Source: Paenibacillus stellifer
GTDB lineage: Bacteria > Bacillota > Bacilli > Paenibacillales > Paenibacillaceae
Length of the DNA stretch: 64,000 bases
Direction: 5' to 3'
Assembly (NCBI RefSeq): GCF_000758685.1
Contig: NZ_CP009286.1
Location: 3,626,501 to 3,690,500, forward strand
Shown here: positions 16,016 to 25,505 of the stretch, piece by piece
Numbering within the stretch: position 1 is the stretch's first letter
How the letters are laid out: each line of letters starts with the position of its first letter
Program-made: the position numbers and the translations under genes
Notes under the pieces: generated by a model
Told to the model about the DNA's origin: nothing
Database searches by the model: none
The model's input: only the letters and a program-made list of their open reading frames with translations

Positions 16016-17056
16016 TCAAGTATGCCACTGCTCCCAGGTTTCCTGGGTGATCTTCTCCAGTTCCGCTTTGGGATCGCGTCCCATCAGAGCCTCTACGGCG
16101 TCCCGGGGGCTGCGTCCCTGAAACAGCACATGGTAGATCTGATCCGTAATCGGCATCTGCACGCCAAGCTTGGTCGCAATGGAATAGGCCGCTTGAGTCG
16201 TGCGAATCCCTTCGACAACCATTCCCATGGAGTCGAGCACCTCTTGCAGAGGACAGCCTTGACCGAGCATTGAGCCCGCCCGCCAGTTGCGGCTGTGCTG
16301 GCTCGTCGCCGTTACCACCAGGTCTCCGATACCGGCCAGACCGGCAAAGGTCATGGGATTAGCCCCCAGTTCCTGGCCAATCCGGGAAATCTCGGCGATG
16401 CCGCGCGTGATCAGCGCCGCTTTGGCGTTGTCTCCATAACCGAGGCCGTCAGACATTCCCGCTCCAAGGGCGATAATATTTTTCAAGGCTCCGGCCAGCT
16501 CCACGCCAACGAGATCCCGGTTCGTATAGACCCGGAAATCATTGTTCATGAACAAATCCTGGGCTCTTACGGCTTCCTTCTCGCTCTGCGAAGCGACTAC
16601 AACGGTTGTCGGACAGTGGCGGACGACTTCCTCCGCATGGCTTGGACCTGAGAGGACGACGATTCGTCCTTCATCACAGCCAAGCTCCTCCGCGATTACG
16701 GTCGACATCCGCTTCATCGTCTCAGTCTCGAAGCCCTTGGTCGCATGCACGCACAGCATGTCTTCCTTCCAGTACGCTTTCAGGCTGCGGCTTACCTCAC
16801 GCATCCCCGACGACGGAGCGACGATCACAACGGCTTTGGCGCCGGTTACCGCTTCCTCCATCGAGGTTGTAGCCACAATATTGTCCGGAAGAACAATGCC
16901 GGGAAGATAATGATCATTTGTATGCTTGAGGTTGATTTCTTCAGCTTGGCCGGGATTGCGCGTCCACATATGGACCTGTGGATGATTAGCCGCCAGGACA
17001 GTGGCAAGAGCCGTTCCCCAACTGCCCGCAACCAGCAGGGCTACTTTGTCAGACAA
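16016..17056 (-). CDS. gpsA: NAD(P)H-dependent glycerol-3-phosphate dehydrogenase
   Basis: GpsA reduces dihydroxyacetone phosphate to sn-glycerol-3-phosphate for phospholipid synthesis. The N-terminal Rossmann segment VAGSWGTALA and the catalytic-domain Lys in LAGALKNIIALGAG are present. The TTG at 17056 follows AGGGGGG by 7 bases and gives 346 residues. The first glycine of the usual GAGSWGTAL is Val here. The start lies inside the end of plsY (8-nt overlap), whose product uses the glycerol phosphate. Confidence 0.95.
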   Translation of the reverse strand: MSDKVALLVAGSWGTALATVLAANHPQVHMWTRNPGQAEEINLKHTNDHYLPGIVLPDNIVATTSMEEAVTGAKAVVIVAPSSGMREVSRSLKAYWKEDMLCVHATKGFETETMKRMSTVIAEELGCDEGRIVVLSGPSHAEEVVRHCPTTVVVASQSEKEAVRAQDLFMNNDFRVYTNRDLVGVELAGALKNIIALGAGMSDGLGYGDNAKAALITRGIAEISRIGQELGANPMTFAGLAGIGDLVVTATSQHSRNWRAGSMLGQGCPLQEVLDSMGMVVEGIRTTQAAYSIATKLGVQMPITDQIYHVLFQGRSPRDAVEALMGRDPKAELEKITQETWEQWHT

Positions 17057-17666
17057 CGCGTTTCCCCCCTTTGGCTTTCGTACCGATCTTGTTCTCACGT
17101 CGCTGCGCGATTTTGACGATATTGCTCCGGTGACGCCAGAAAGCGAATACGGCAATAATCAAACTCGTCCAGAGCACCGGATAGGTAAACCCGGTCAGGA
17201 GCAGAAAAAGCGGCGTTAGAGCCACGAAAATCAGGGAACCCAGCGATACGTAACGAGTGATGAAGATCGATAGAATCGCGATAATTCCGGCGTACAGTGC
17301 GGGAAAGAAGCACAGCGTCGCCATGACACCGATTGTGGTGGCAATGCCCTTGCCGCCTCTGAAGTGGAAGTAGACGGGCCAGTTATGCCCGACAATTGCA
17401 GCAACGCCGCAGACAGCGGCAACCCAGCTGCCCCAGCCGCCGCTCCAGACGCCGAGCCATACGGCAGCGATGCCTTTGGCGACGTCAAGAGCCAGAACGA
17501 GAATGGCAGGTCCCTTGCCAAGGACCCGCAGCGTGTTGGTCGCCCCGGCATTGCCGCTGCCGTACTGGCGAATGTCGATTCCCTTAAGCAGCTTGGCCAG
17601 CAGAACACTGAAGCTGATGGATCCGAGCAGATAGCTAACTACGATGGTTATCCATTCAAACACCAC
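17049..17666 (-). CDS. plsY: Acyl-phosphate:glycerol-3-phosphate acyltransferase
   Basis: PlsY is the membrane acyltransferase that makes lysophosphatidate from acyl phosphate. The 205-residue protein has about five transmembrane segments. It carries the family motifs GSGNAGATNTLR (about 37-48), GHNWPVYFHFRGGKG and the second-half SLGSL. It lies 11 nt after der and overlaps gpsA, so enzyme and substrate supply are co-transcribed. Confidence 0.96.
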   Translation of the reverse strand: MVFEWITIVVSYLLGSISFSVLLAKLLKGIDIRQYGSGNAGATNTLRVLGKGPAILVLALDVAKGIAAVWLGVWSGGWGSWVAAVCGVAAIVGHNWPVYFHFRGGKGIATTIGVMATLCFFPALYAGIIAILSIFITRYVSLGSLIFVALTPLFLLLTGFTYPVLWTSLIIAVFAFWRHRSNIVKIAQRRENKIGTKAKGGKRVV

Positions 17667-17677
17667 AATTCTCTCCC

Positions 17678-19000
17678 CTATTCCTCGTCGGATTTGCGCC
17701 GTGTAAAGATACGGATCGGCGTACCCTCAAAATTAAACGCTCCGCGGATTTTATTCTCCAGGTAGCGTTCATAGGAGAAATGCATTAGCGAAGGATCGTT
17801 GACGAACACCACGATCGTCGGCGGTTTGACAGCCACCTGGGTCACGTAGTTGATGCGCAGGCGCCGGCCCTTGTCGGTCGGCGGCGGGTTGATTGCCACA
17901 GCATCCGAGACGACATCGTTTAGCAGATGAGTCGCGATGCGCAGCGAATGCTGCTGGGCGGCATGCTGCACCACGGGAAGGAGCTTGTGCAGCCGCTGCT
18001 TCGTCAGCGCTGACAGAAAGACGATCGGCGCATAGGTCATGAACAGGAAATGATCGCGGATCTTCGTTTCGAACTGGTGCATCGTCTTGTCGTCCTTTTC
18101 AATCGCATCCCATTTGTTGACGACGAAGAGAGAGGCTTTCCCGGCGTCATGGGCATATCCGGCAATATGTTTATCCTGGTCGATAATGCCTTCCTCGCCA
18201 TTGATGACAACCAGCACGACGTCAGCGCGTTCGATTGCCCGCATCGCCCGCATCACGCTGTACTTCTCTGTTGACTCATATACTTTGCCGCGCTTGCGCA
18301 TGCCGGCCGTGTCAATCAGAACATACTTCTGCCCATCCCGTTCGAACGGTGTATCGATTGCATCCCGCGTAGTCCCCGCGATGTCGCTGACAATAACGCG
18401 ATCTTCACCGAGAATCGCGTTAACCAGCGAGGATTTGCCGACATTCGGCCGTCCGATCAGCGCAACGCGGATAACATCGTCGTCATATACATCATCCTCA
18501 AGCTCAGGAAGGCGCGCCGTCACCTCATCCAGCAGGTCGCCGATTCCGGTTCCATGGCTGCCCGAAATGCCGATCGGATCGCCAAAGCCAAGGCTGTAGA
18601 ACTCGTAAATATCCTCTGCGCGTTGCATATTATCCACTTTATTGATAGCGAGAACGACAGGCTTGCCCGAACGGAACAAAATCTGCGCAACCTCTTCGTC
18701 CGCATTCGTCAGCCCGCTCTTCGCTTCACACATGAACACGATGAGATCGGCTTCCTCGATCGCAAGCTCGGCTTGCACCCGGATTGATCTCAGAATTGTA
18801 TCCTCTCCGTCAATCTCGATACCGCCCGTATCAATAACACTAAAAGCTTTTCCGTTCCATTCCGACACGCCGTATATCCGATCGCGCGTAATGCCAGGCT
18901 TATCTTCTACAATAGCCAGCCGATCGCCGATCAGCCGGTTAAAAATGGTCGATTTCCCCACATTTGGCCTTCCTACAATGGCCACAACGGGTCTTGCCAT
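17678..19000 (-). CDS. der: GTPase Der (EngA), ribosome assembly
   Basis: Der is an essential tandem GTPase that helps 50S subunit maturation. The 440-residue protein has two G domains, each with GRPNVGKS (about residues 10 and 182), and a C-terminal KH-like domain. NKVD and NKWD are the matching G4 motifs. Start, length and context with plsY and gpsA are standard. Confidence 0.98.
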   Translation of the reverse strand: MARPVVAIVGRPNVGKSTIFNRLIGDRLAIVEDKPGITRDRIYGVSEWNGKAFSVIDTGGIEIDGEDTILRSIRVQAELAIEEADLIVFMCEAKSGLTNADEEVAQILFRSGKPVVLAINKVDNMQRAEDIYEFYSLGFGDPIGISGSHGTGIGDLLDEVTARLPELEDDVYDDDVIRVALIGRPNVGKSSLVNAILGEDRVIVSDIAGTTRDAIDTPFERDGQKYVLIDTAGMRKRGKVYESTEKYSVMRAMRAIERADVVLVVINGEEGIIDQDKHIAGYAHDAGKASLFVVNKWDAIEKDDKTMHQFETKIRDHFLFMTYAPIVFLSALTKQRLHKLLPVVQHAAQQHSLRIATHLLNDVVSDAVAINPPPTDKGRRLRINYVTQVAVKPPTIVVFVNDPSLMHFSYERYLENKIRGAFNFEGTPIRIFTRRKSDEE

Positions 19001-19071
19001 GGTACATTCCTCCTGTCTGCCTTACGTTTCCCATCATAGCAAAAAAGCTTACCTTTGGCTAACATCCTAAC

Positions 19072-19109
19072 ATGAAAACGGCGAACCCTGTGATTAAGGG
19101 TTCGCCGTT
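19072..19109 (-). terminator. Terminator after rpsA
   Basis: A 12-bp stem, AACGGCGAACCC with GGGTTCGCCGTT, is followed by TTTTC on the minus strand and lies 50 bases past the rpsA stop. Confidence 0.85.
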
Positions 19110-19159
19110 CAGTATACCCGTTATGCGGCCCATCATAAGCCGATGATCATATCAGGCTT

Positions 19160-20434
19160 TTATTTTTCCTTGAATTTGTCCAGCTTGTCGCCAAAGCGCT
19201 CAGCCAGCGTGAAGCTGAGACCTTGATTGCTAAGCGAAACGTTAGGATTGTCGAGCACTTCCTTAGGCGCACGTTCTCTGCTGCGCTCAGGCTTTGGAGC
19301 CTGTGCAGGAGCTTCTTCCGTTTCCTTGATGCTCAAGCTGACGCGTTTCTCGGACGGATTGAAATCGAGAACCTTAACCTGAACTTCCTGTCCTTCTTTA
19401 AGTACTTCATGCGGAGTGCCGATGTGCTTGTGGGAAATTTGCGAGATATGCACAAGGCCTTCTACGCCCGGCAGCAGCTCGACGAATGCGCCGAAGTTAA
19501 CAAGGCGCTTCACTTCGCCGGTCACGATGTCGCCGATATGGATTTTGTCGGAAGCGGTGTCCCAAGGACCAGGTGCGGCTGCTTTGATGCTCAGGCTGAT
19601 TTTGCCTTTCTCCGGATCAACCTTCAGCACCTTCACGCGCACTTTGTCTCCTTCGGAGATCACGTCGGAAGGCTTATCTACATGCGTCCAGGCGATTTCG
19701 GATACATGAACCAGTCCGTCTACTCCGCCTACATCGACGAATGCGCCGAATTGGGTCAGACGCTGTACAGTACCTTCGATGATTTGTCCTTCGGAGAGTT
19801 CGGACATAATTCTCTGCTTGTTGGCTTCGAATTCCTCTTCCAGAACTTCTTTCGCGGACAGAATCACTTTACCGTTCTCACGGTCCAGTTCCTTCACTTT
19901 AACGCGAAGCGTACGTCCCTTGTAATCGCTGAAATCTTCAACGAAGTGACGTTCGACCATGGAAGCCGGGATAAATCCGCGGGCGCCAACGTCAGCTACC
20001 AGACCGCCTTTGACAACGTCGGCAACGGTAACTTCGAACGCTTCTTGGGAGTTATAGTATTTCTCAAGATCATCCCAGGATTTCTCGCTGTCCACTGCAC
20101 GTTTGGACAGAATGAGGCTTTCCTTGTTGTCGTTGATGCTGACAACCTTGCATTCCACTTCTTGACCTACTTCGACAGCTGCTGCGGCATTGTCGAGTTG
20201 GACGGAAGACAGTTCGCGAATCGGAATAACGCCGTCATATTTATATCCAATGCTTACATAAGCTTGGTTATCTTCGATTTTGACGATCGTTCCTTTCACG
20301 GTGTCGCCTTTTTTGATGGAAATGATTTGCTCCAGTTCGTCCTGGGTGGCCATTTCCTCTTGGTTCTCAGCAGCGGCATCTACCGTTGCTTCTGCGGATT
20401 CCGCAGCTTCCTGATTTCTTATTTCTTCAGACAT
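19160..20434 (-). CDS. rpsA: Ribosomal protein S1 homologue (four S1 domains)
   Basis: The 424-residue protein consists of an acidic N terminus and four S1 RNA-binding domains, at about residues 35-105, 120-185, 205-275 and 290-360. GAFVDVGGVDGLVHVSEI and GAFVELLPGVEGLVHISQI are typical repeats. It corresponds to YpfD of B. subtilis, shorter than the six-domain E. coli S1. It follows plsC on the same strand. A Pro/Arg-rich linker precedes the C-terminal tail. Confidence 0.93.
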   Translation of the reverse strand: MSEEIRNQEAAESAEATVDAAAENQEEMATQDELEQIISIKKGDTVKGTIVKIEDNQAYVSIGYKYDGVIPIRELSSVQLDNAAAAVEVGQEVECKVVSINDNKESLILSKRAVDSEKSWDDLEKYYNSQEAFEVTVADVVKGGLVADVGARGFIPASMVERHFVEDFSDYKGRTLRVKVKELDRENGKVILSAKEVLEEEFEANKQRIMSELSEGQIIEGTVQRLTQFGAFVDVGGVDGLVHVSEIAWTHVDKPSDVISEGDKVRVKVLKVDPEKGKISLSIKAAAPGPWDTASDKIHIGDIVTGEVKRLVNFGAFVELLPGVEGLVHISQISHKHIGTPHEVLKEGQEVQVKVLDFNPSEKRVSLSIKETEEAPAQAPKPERSRERAPKEVLDNPNVSLSNQGLSFTLAERFGDKLDKFKEK

Positions 20435-20611
20435 GTGATTACCCTCCTCGATTCAAAACCCCATTTATTTAAACCCGCGCCTTTAGCAGGGTTCAAAACG
20501 CACTTCATGAAGACAGGACCCGCTTTGATTGCATACTTACCTATTATGTTCCAAAAAATGACGGCTATGCCGTCTTCCAGCTTCAGCCTATCCTTCATAC
20601 CGAAGTCCCTG

Positions 20612-21196
20612 CTATTTGCCGCTGGGCTTGCCGGTTTGAAGCATTTCGCGAATACGGGCCATAATGAGGTCGGTTACCGCTTCCGCCGAATCACTGCCTC
20701 CGTCAAACCCGCTCAGATCGATTGGAGCGCCATACACCACGGTCATCCGGCGAAAAGGCTTGTAACTGCCAATTATCGCAGCCGGGACAACCGCCGCACC
20801 GCTGCGGAGCGCAAAGGTAGCCGCGCCCTTCTTGGCAATGCCGCTGTCGCTGTTTCTCGTCCCTTCCGGGAATATGCCCATTACCTGCCCTCCACGGAGC
20901 AGTTTGAGCGCCGTTTTAATGGATTCCTTGCTCACGCCGCCGCGTTTGACCGGGAAAGCGCCAAGCTGCCGGATCAACCAGCCCAGAACGGGAACGTTAA
21001 ACAGCTCCGCCTTGGCCATATAGTTGACTTTGCGCTTCAGCATAATGCCCATCGTCATCGGGTCCAGGTTGCTTGTATGGTTGCCACACAACAGCACCCC
21101 GCCTTCGTCGGGAACGTTCTCCCTTCCGATAAGCTTAAGCGGAAACAAAATGGCATAGATCAAGCGAAGCAATCCTCGGCAAATGACATAAATCAT
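20612..21196 (-). CDS. plsC: 1-acyl-sn-glycerol-3-phosphate acyltransferase
   Basis: PlsC adds the second acyl chain to make phosphatidic acid. The 194-residue protein has the NHTSNLDP acyltransferase motif (HX4D-like), FPEGTRNSD and the VVPAAI segment. It has one N-terminal membrane-associated stretch. The start overlaps the cmk stop by 4 nt (ATGA), so the two are coupled, as in other Bacillota. Confidence 0.94.
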   Translation of the reverse strand: MIYVICRGLLRLIYAILFPLKLIGRENVPDEGGVLLCGNHTSNLDPMTMGIMLKRKVNYMAKAELFNVPVLGWLIRQLGAFPVKRGGVSKESIKTALKLLRGGQVMGIFPEGTRNSDSGIAKKGAATFALRSGAAVVPAAIIGSYKPFRRMTVVYGAPIDLSGFDGGSDSAEAVTDLIMARIREMLQTGKPSGK

Positions 21197-21879
21197 AAAT
21201 GATTTCTCTCCCCGCGGGCATAAGATCTGCAGTGGGACACAATGGTCTCCACAACCTGAAGTATATCCATGGACGTCGTATCCAGCAAAACGCTGTCCTC
21301 GGCGCGCCGCAGAGGCGATATTTCCCGATTCTGATCGAGAAAATCGCGCTGGGCGATATCGTTCTCAAGCTGCTTAAGACTCACCTGTTCCTTGTCCTTC
21401 AGCTCTTTGTAGCGGCGGAGAGCCCGTTCCTCCACAGTGGCCGTCATGAAAATCTTCACTTCGGCATCAGGCAGAACGGTCGTGCCGATGTCGCGGCCGT
21501 CCATTACAACGCCTTTGGCAAGCGCCATCTCGCGCTGCAATTGGCTTAGTCTCGTGCGGATGCACTCCACTTTAGCGTATTGCGATACCATGCCGCTGAC
21601 CTGGAGGGTGCGGATATGAGGAGTTGCGTCTTCCCCGTTGATCATCACGCTCTGCGTATCCTTGCCGGGTATTAATTCAATCACCATATTACGTACGGTT
21701 TGAAGCACGTTATCGTGATCTTCCGGCTTAATGCCTTCGCGGAGCATATACCACGTAACCGCCCGGTACATGGCTCCCGTGTCGACATAAATGTAGGAAA
21801 GCTCCTGTGCAACCATTCGGGCTACTGTGCTCTTGCCTGCCCCGGCAGGTCCGTCGATGGCGACATTAATTCTGTCCAA
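21193..21879 (-). CDS. cmk: Cytidylate kinase
   Basis: Cmk phosphorylates CMP and dCMP. The protein has the P-loop GPAGAGKST near the N terminus and the DGRDIGT motif. The start is uncertain: TTG at 21879 (behind AGGGG) gives 228 residues, close to the family length. TTG at 21903, behind GGAGG, would add eight. No ATG is available in a suitable place. It leads the cmk-plsC pair. Confidence 0.94.
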   Translation of the reverse strand: MDRINVAIDGPAGAGKSTVARMVAQELSYIYVDTGAMYRAVTWYMLREGIKPEDHDNVLQTVRNMVIELIPGKDTQSVMINGEDATPHIRTLQVSGMVSQYAKVECIRTRLSQLQREMALAKGVVMDGRDIGTTVLPDAEVKIFMTATVEERALRRYKELKDKEQVSLKQLENDIAQRDFLDQNREISPLRRAEDSVLLDTTSMDILQVVETIVSHCRSYARGERNHL

Positions 21880-21997
21880 AGTATGTGTCCCCTGCCTAGC
21901 CAAAGGGGCATTCCTCCTCAAAGTAAAGCCAAGAACGCGCTTGGCCGCTGTTTTTTTCCTGAGTGTACCGGCAATTTCAATTAATCGATACCTTCAA

Positions 21998-22019
21998 GAA
22001 AAAAGCAGGCATTGCCTGC
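21998..22019 (-). terminator. Terminator downstream of the PilZ gene
   Basis: GCAGGC/GCCTGC with a 3-base loop is followed by six T residues on the minus strand, about 145 bases after the PilZ gene stop. The AT-rich stretch 22020-22164 shows nothing else. Confidence 0.8.
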
Positions 22020-22164
22020 GACTTATAAAATTATACCACAGTTTGTACGGCAGTGCAAAATGGCATAGATTTTAATAACCGTCCAGAAACGGGTAAATTA
22101 GCGCATATTTCGAATAAACATGGGGGAATTTGCCGAAAAATCGCGATAAACTCCGGGGAAATGC

Positions 22165-22833
22165 CTATCTGTTCCGAAAATCGAACTGCCGCTCGAAGCA
22201 GTAGCGGATAATTTTCTGCCGCTCGCCGTCTGAAATGTTGGTGAACTTCACCATGGCCAAATTCCGGCCGTTCTCAAGCTCCTTCATGCGAACGATCTCG
22301 GCTCCGAAACCCGCATGCTCGCCCGCGCCGCTCCGGTAAGGAATGAGCAGCCAGCATTGAAGCTGTTCTCCCACATTCAGCTTAATCTTGCCGTCCGTCC
22401 AGAACGACAGACCGCCTCCGCTCACATCTTCGGTCCGGACCAGGAAGCGCTCGCCTCCCTGTGTCTTGCACGCAAGTTCCAGTTCTCCGCTGACGCGCAG
22501 AAAGCTGCGTCTTTGGACCTTGACGATGGAGTCCTCGTCTGGCTTCCGGATGCGGACCATGCGGATCACATCATCCTTAAAGCCCAATACATGGGTATAA
22601 AAATAGTTCTTGATGCCTTCTCCTGTCAAGAAATAGACCGACAGCTCATCGCCGATATGCAGCTTCTTGAGCCTGCCGGTATTCTCACCCAACGGAATTT
22701 CAATCAGGAACGATTCCTCTTCCATCTCGGCGATTCGAGACCGGTATTCAATTTCCTCTTCGGATGCGTCGCTGGACGCAATCCGTATGTATAGATGATC
22801 GTTGATTTTGGGATACAAGCCTGTCACCGCCAT
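22165..22833 (-). CDS. PilZ-domain c-di-GMP receptor (YpfA/MotI-like flagellar brake)
   Basis: The protein has an N-terminal YcgR-type domain and a C-terminal PilZ domain. The two c-di-GMP contact motifs are present: RRSFLR (RxxxR) near residue 107 and DVSGGG. In B. subtilis the homologue YpfA (MotI or DgrA) slows flagella by binding MotA when c-di-GMP is high. Its place between ypeB and cmk matches B. subtilis. No clear ribosome binding site marks the ATG at 22833; a TTG six bases upstream is the alternative. Confidence 0.88.
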   Translation of the reverse strand: MAVTGLYPKINDHLYIRIASSDASEEEIEYRSRIAEMEEESFLIEIPLGENTGRLKKLHIGDELSVYFLTGEGIKNYFYTHVLGFKDDVIRMVRIRKPDEDSIVKVQRRSFLRVSGELELACKTQGGERFLVRTEDVSGGGLSFWTDGKIKLNVGEQLQCWLLIPYRSGAGEHAGFGAEIVRMKELENGRNLAMVKFTNISDGERQKIIRYCFERQFDFRNR

Positions 22834-22911
22834 ATTCAAATATTCTATAGCAGATTATACCATGGCTTGCGGATGCATGGGTGAGAAAAAAACTGATCCC
22901 TTTGTTCCATT

Positions 22912-22952
22912 AAAAGAGACGCCAGTGCCCCGTTGCCGGTGACTGCCGTCTC
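22912..22952 (-). terminator. Terminator after ypeB
   Basis: Arms GAGACGGCAGT and ACTGGCGTCTC (one mismatch) flank a 15-base loop and run into TTTTAAT on the minus strand, 35 bases past the ypeB stop. Confidence 0.75.
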
Positions 22953-22986
22953 TAGCTTGATCAGATGCTGATCCTAGACTAATGCT

Positions 22987-24342
22987 TTACTGCTGCTCTA
23001 GTCCCGCCTCCGTGCTGCGGATTTCTTCAATTGATTCTTCCAGTCCGCTGTCCGCGTTGAGGTAAATCCGGTAGCGGGAGCCGTTGATTTTACCGCCGAA
23101 TTCGTAAGTCAGAACTTCCTTACCTTCATCGTTCTCGATCAGAGCCAGTCGCTCGTACTGCTCTTTGAATTCGGAATTGAGCTTCTTCCGGGCCTGCGCG
23201 AGAGACAAGGACGGCTTGCTCAGCTTGCGGGCGGTTTGGTGTTCATTGACATAATCGCTGGCCTGGAAGCCTGTCACTTCACCGTTGTCCAGTCCCGAAC
23301 GAACCGTAATTTTCTCCGGATAGATCAGCACGCCGTCCTGTTTGGAGACAAAGGTGAAGCTGCCCATGTTGTCGTAACGGTCCGCGCTCACAGGAGTCAT
23401 GTTCGCATAGCCTTTGCGTGCAAGAAACTCTGCCGCCTTGCCGGCAGCCTGGTCCATGGATACCCGGGCCGCTCCGACCTCACGGCTGGTATGATAGGAG
23501 ATCAGCTGTCCGCCTCGGACTGTAAAGTCCATGCTTACCGTTTCCTTCGAACCGGTCACTTTCGCTGTATAGGAAGCCCATTCGGTATCTTTACCGTTCT
23601 CGGTAACCTGAACCTTGGCCCCTGTTCCGGCATCCGCGAATTGAAGAGCCTTCCGGCCCACCTCTTCGGCGGATACGGGCGGCGCATTCAGCTTCTTGAC
23701 AGAACGCTTGTCGTACACACTTGCCACCGAGGGACCGAAGTCGAGCTCGGGATACGCGCTGACACGTTTATCCACGGTCTTGAAACCGTCGATGATCGTG
23801 TTGTCCTCCGCCTTTTTCTCCGAGGCCAGAGCACTCTCCACATCCATCCAGCGGAGACGATTCGTGATGACTTTGTTGCGGACACCCTGCAGATCCTTCG
23901 AGATTTCACCTGAGTTCTTATACAGCGCCTTCAGGTTCTTTATCTCCCCGTCGGTCAGCGGCTGGGTTTTGAGATCGCGGATCGCGGTTTTGTAAGAGAA
24001 TCTGGAGATTTTCGACAGAAACTCCTCGGTCTTGCTGAACGGAAGCAGCGTAAGCGGAAGCTGGTTGATTTCATTTTGAGCCTCGCTGGTCATCCGCCAT
24101 ACATTCGTCATACACTTGCGATGCATCCCGTCCGAAGCCGCACCGACAGCCAGCATATTGCCCAGCTCGCCATGCAGCTTTTCCATATGGTAGGACAGAT
24201 CATGAAAGGAGCGCTGGTACTGGTTCTCAGCCTTGATCAGAATCGAATTTTTCTCCTTGTTCTCCTGGTACCCCCATACAAGAGCGCCCAGCAGGAGAAT
24301 GGCGGTGACGGGGAACATAACGGCACTCAATCTTTTGTACAT
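22987..24342 (-). CDS. ypeB: Spore germination protein YpeB
   Basis: YpeB is needed for the cortex-lytic enzyme SleB to accumulate in the spore. The 451-residue protein has an N-terminal membrane anchor (residues about 7-25), a helical region and two or three PepSY-like repeats in the C-terminal half. Length matches B. subtilis YpeB (450). In Bacillus it is the second gene of sleB-ypeB. Here no sleB precedes it; only 130 bases separate it from an unrelated small gene. Confidence 0.9.
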   Translation of the reverse strand: MYKRLSAVMFPVTAILLLGALVWGYQENKEKNSILIKAENQYQRSFHDLSYHMEKLHGELGNMLAVGAASDGMHRKCMTNVWRMTSEAQNEINQLPLTLLPFSKTEEFLSKISRFSYKTAIRDLKTQPLTDGEIKNLKALYKNSGEISKDLQGVRNKVITNRLRWMDVESALASEKKAEDNTIIDGFKTVDKRVSAYPELDFGPSVASVYDKRSVKKLNAPPVSAEEVGRKALQFADAGTGAKVQVTENGKDTEWASYTAKVTGSKETVSMDFTVRGGQLISYHTSREVGAARVSMDQAAGKAAEFLARKGYANMTPVSADRYDNMGSFTFVSKQDGVLIYPEKITVRSGLDNGEVTGFQASDYVNEHQTARKLSKPSLSLAQARKKLNSEFKEQYERLALIENDEGKEVLTYEFGGKINGSRYRIYLNADSGLEESIEEIRSTEAGLEQQ

Positions 24343-24458
24343 AGACGTAAGGACTCCCTTCCAAATCGCTTGTTGCCCTTAGTGTGACTAAAGGAAGGAA
24401 GTCTTATGCATAGCAGGAATCGCAGGGAAAGCCAAAATTCCGATACGGTTTCACAATA

Positions 24459-24488
24459 AAAGAGCAGACGCCTGCTACGCCTGCTCTT
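24459..24488 (-). terminator. Terminator overlapping the end of the small Cys-rich gene
   Basis: AAGAGCAG and CTGCTCTT pair across a 14-base loop and are followed by TTATTG on the minus strand. The TAG stop of the small gene falls inside the hairpin. Confidence 0.75.
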
Positions 24489-24654
24489 CGATCAGAAAAT
24501 CTTCGGTGCAGCTGCACAGACACTGCTTGAACCCGGTCTGGATGACGCCATGATTCTTGATGCCTCGCAGAACATAGCTTTCTCCGCACCGTCTGCAGAT
24601 GATTCTTACTTTGACACGCAAATAAAAGACACCCCGCTTCCGAGTGAATTTCAA
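24475..24654 (-). CDS. Small Cys-rich, zinc-ribbon-like protein (59 aa)
   Basis: From the TTG at 24654 a 59-residue protein is encoded with a C-x2-C pair (ICRRCGE) and a second C-x-C-x-C group (KQCLCSCTE). The spacing resembles a small zinc ribbon. It is basic at the N terminus and acidic at the C terminus. The start is uncertain because only a poor GGAAGAA lies upstream. The terminator directly after it and its position behind prsW support a real gene. I do not recognise the family. Confidence 0.55.
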   Translation of the reverse strand: MKFTRKRGVFYLRVKVRIICRRCGESYVLRGIKNHGVIQTGFKQCLCSCTEDFLIEEQA

Positions 24655-24691
24655 ATGGAAATTCTTCCCGGTTACAGTGTGTCCATCATCA

Positions 24692-25387
24692 TTACATATT
24701 AACCTCTTCCTCCCGCTTCAAGAGCCGGAAAGGCGACAGGCTGTTGGCTTTGGCCACCTTGATCATTCCCCCGTACCAGAGGAAAGCCATGAGAGGCACG
24801 ATAAACCAGATCCAATAGCTCGCCATCGTATTCAGAATGAAATCATAGATGCCGTGCCAGATCCAGGGCAGAAGAAGCGATACGGCCAAAATTATGCCTC
24901 TGCGCTTTCCCTTCGAGAACTTCGCTCTGCCCAAATGATATCCCATCACAACGCCGAACATGGCATGGCCCGATACCGGCAGCAACGCCCGGAGAAACAT
25001 CGAGCCGATCGACGCATGGCTGTACCAGGCGTACATGACGTTCTCAATCGTTGCGAATCCGAGCGAAATCGCCACCGCGTACAGAATGCCGTCATAAGGC
25101 TCGTCAAACTCGGTATGGTTGAAGATGAGATGATAGAGCACGAACCACTTCAGGAACTCTTCAACCCCGGCCGATACGAGAAACGATTCTATATATGGTC
25201 CCGGATGAAGCCCAAGGGTCAGACCTCTCTGTATAATCATGACCGGAACAACGATCAAGAGACCGAGCAGGAACACCTTCAGCACCAAATGAAGAGGCTC
25301 CGCGTCGTACTTGTCCTTCAAATAAAAGTAGACCAGCAGAGCAAGTCCCGGTGCCACTGCCGACGAAACCACCGATAACCAAAGCAC
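24692..25387 (-). CDS. prsW: PrsW-family intramembrane metalloprotease
   Basis: PrsW performs site-1 cleavage of the anti-sigma factor RsiW in B. subtilis. The 231-residue protein has about seven transmembrane segments and the family motifs GVEEFLKW, ENVMY, HAMFG and HGIYD, which carry the metal ligands. No sigW/rsiW pair is in the window, so its substrate here is unknown. It is separated from mecA by about 120 bases. Confidence 0.9.
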   Translation of the reverse strand: MLWLSVVSSAVAPGLALLVYFYLKDKYDAEPLHLVLKVFLLGLLIVVPVMIIQRGLTLGLHPGPYIESFLVSAGVEEFLKWFVLYHLIFNHTEFDEPYDGILYAVAISLGFATIENVMYAWYSHASIGSMFLRALLPVSGHAMFGVVMGYHLGRAKFSKGKRRGIILAVSLLLPWIWHGIYDFILNTMASYWIWFIVPLMAFLWYGGMIKVAKANSLSPFRLLKREEEVNM

Positions 25388-25505
25388 CGAACACTCACTC
25401 CTTCAATAAATATAAAGCAAGAGGCCGGTCCATATCCCAAATGACAGGCATGGCCGGCACGTTACCAATATCCGGAAATACGGCGTTACACCGTCTTTCC
25501 TTCCA

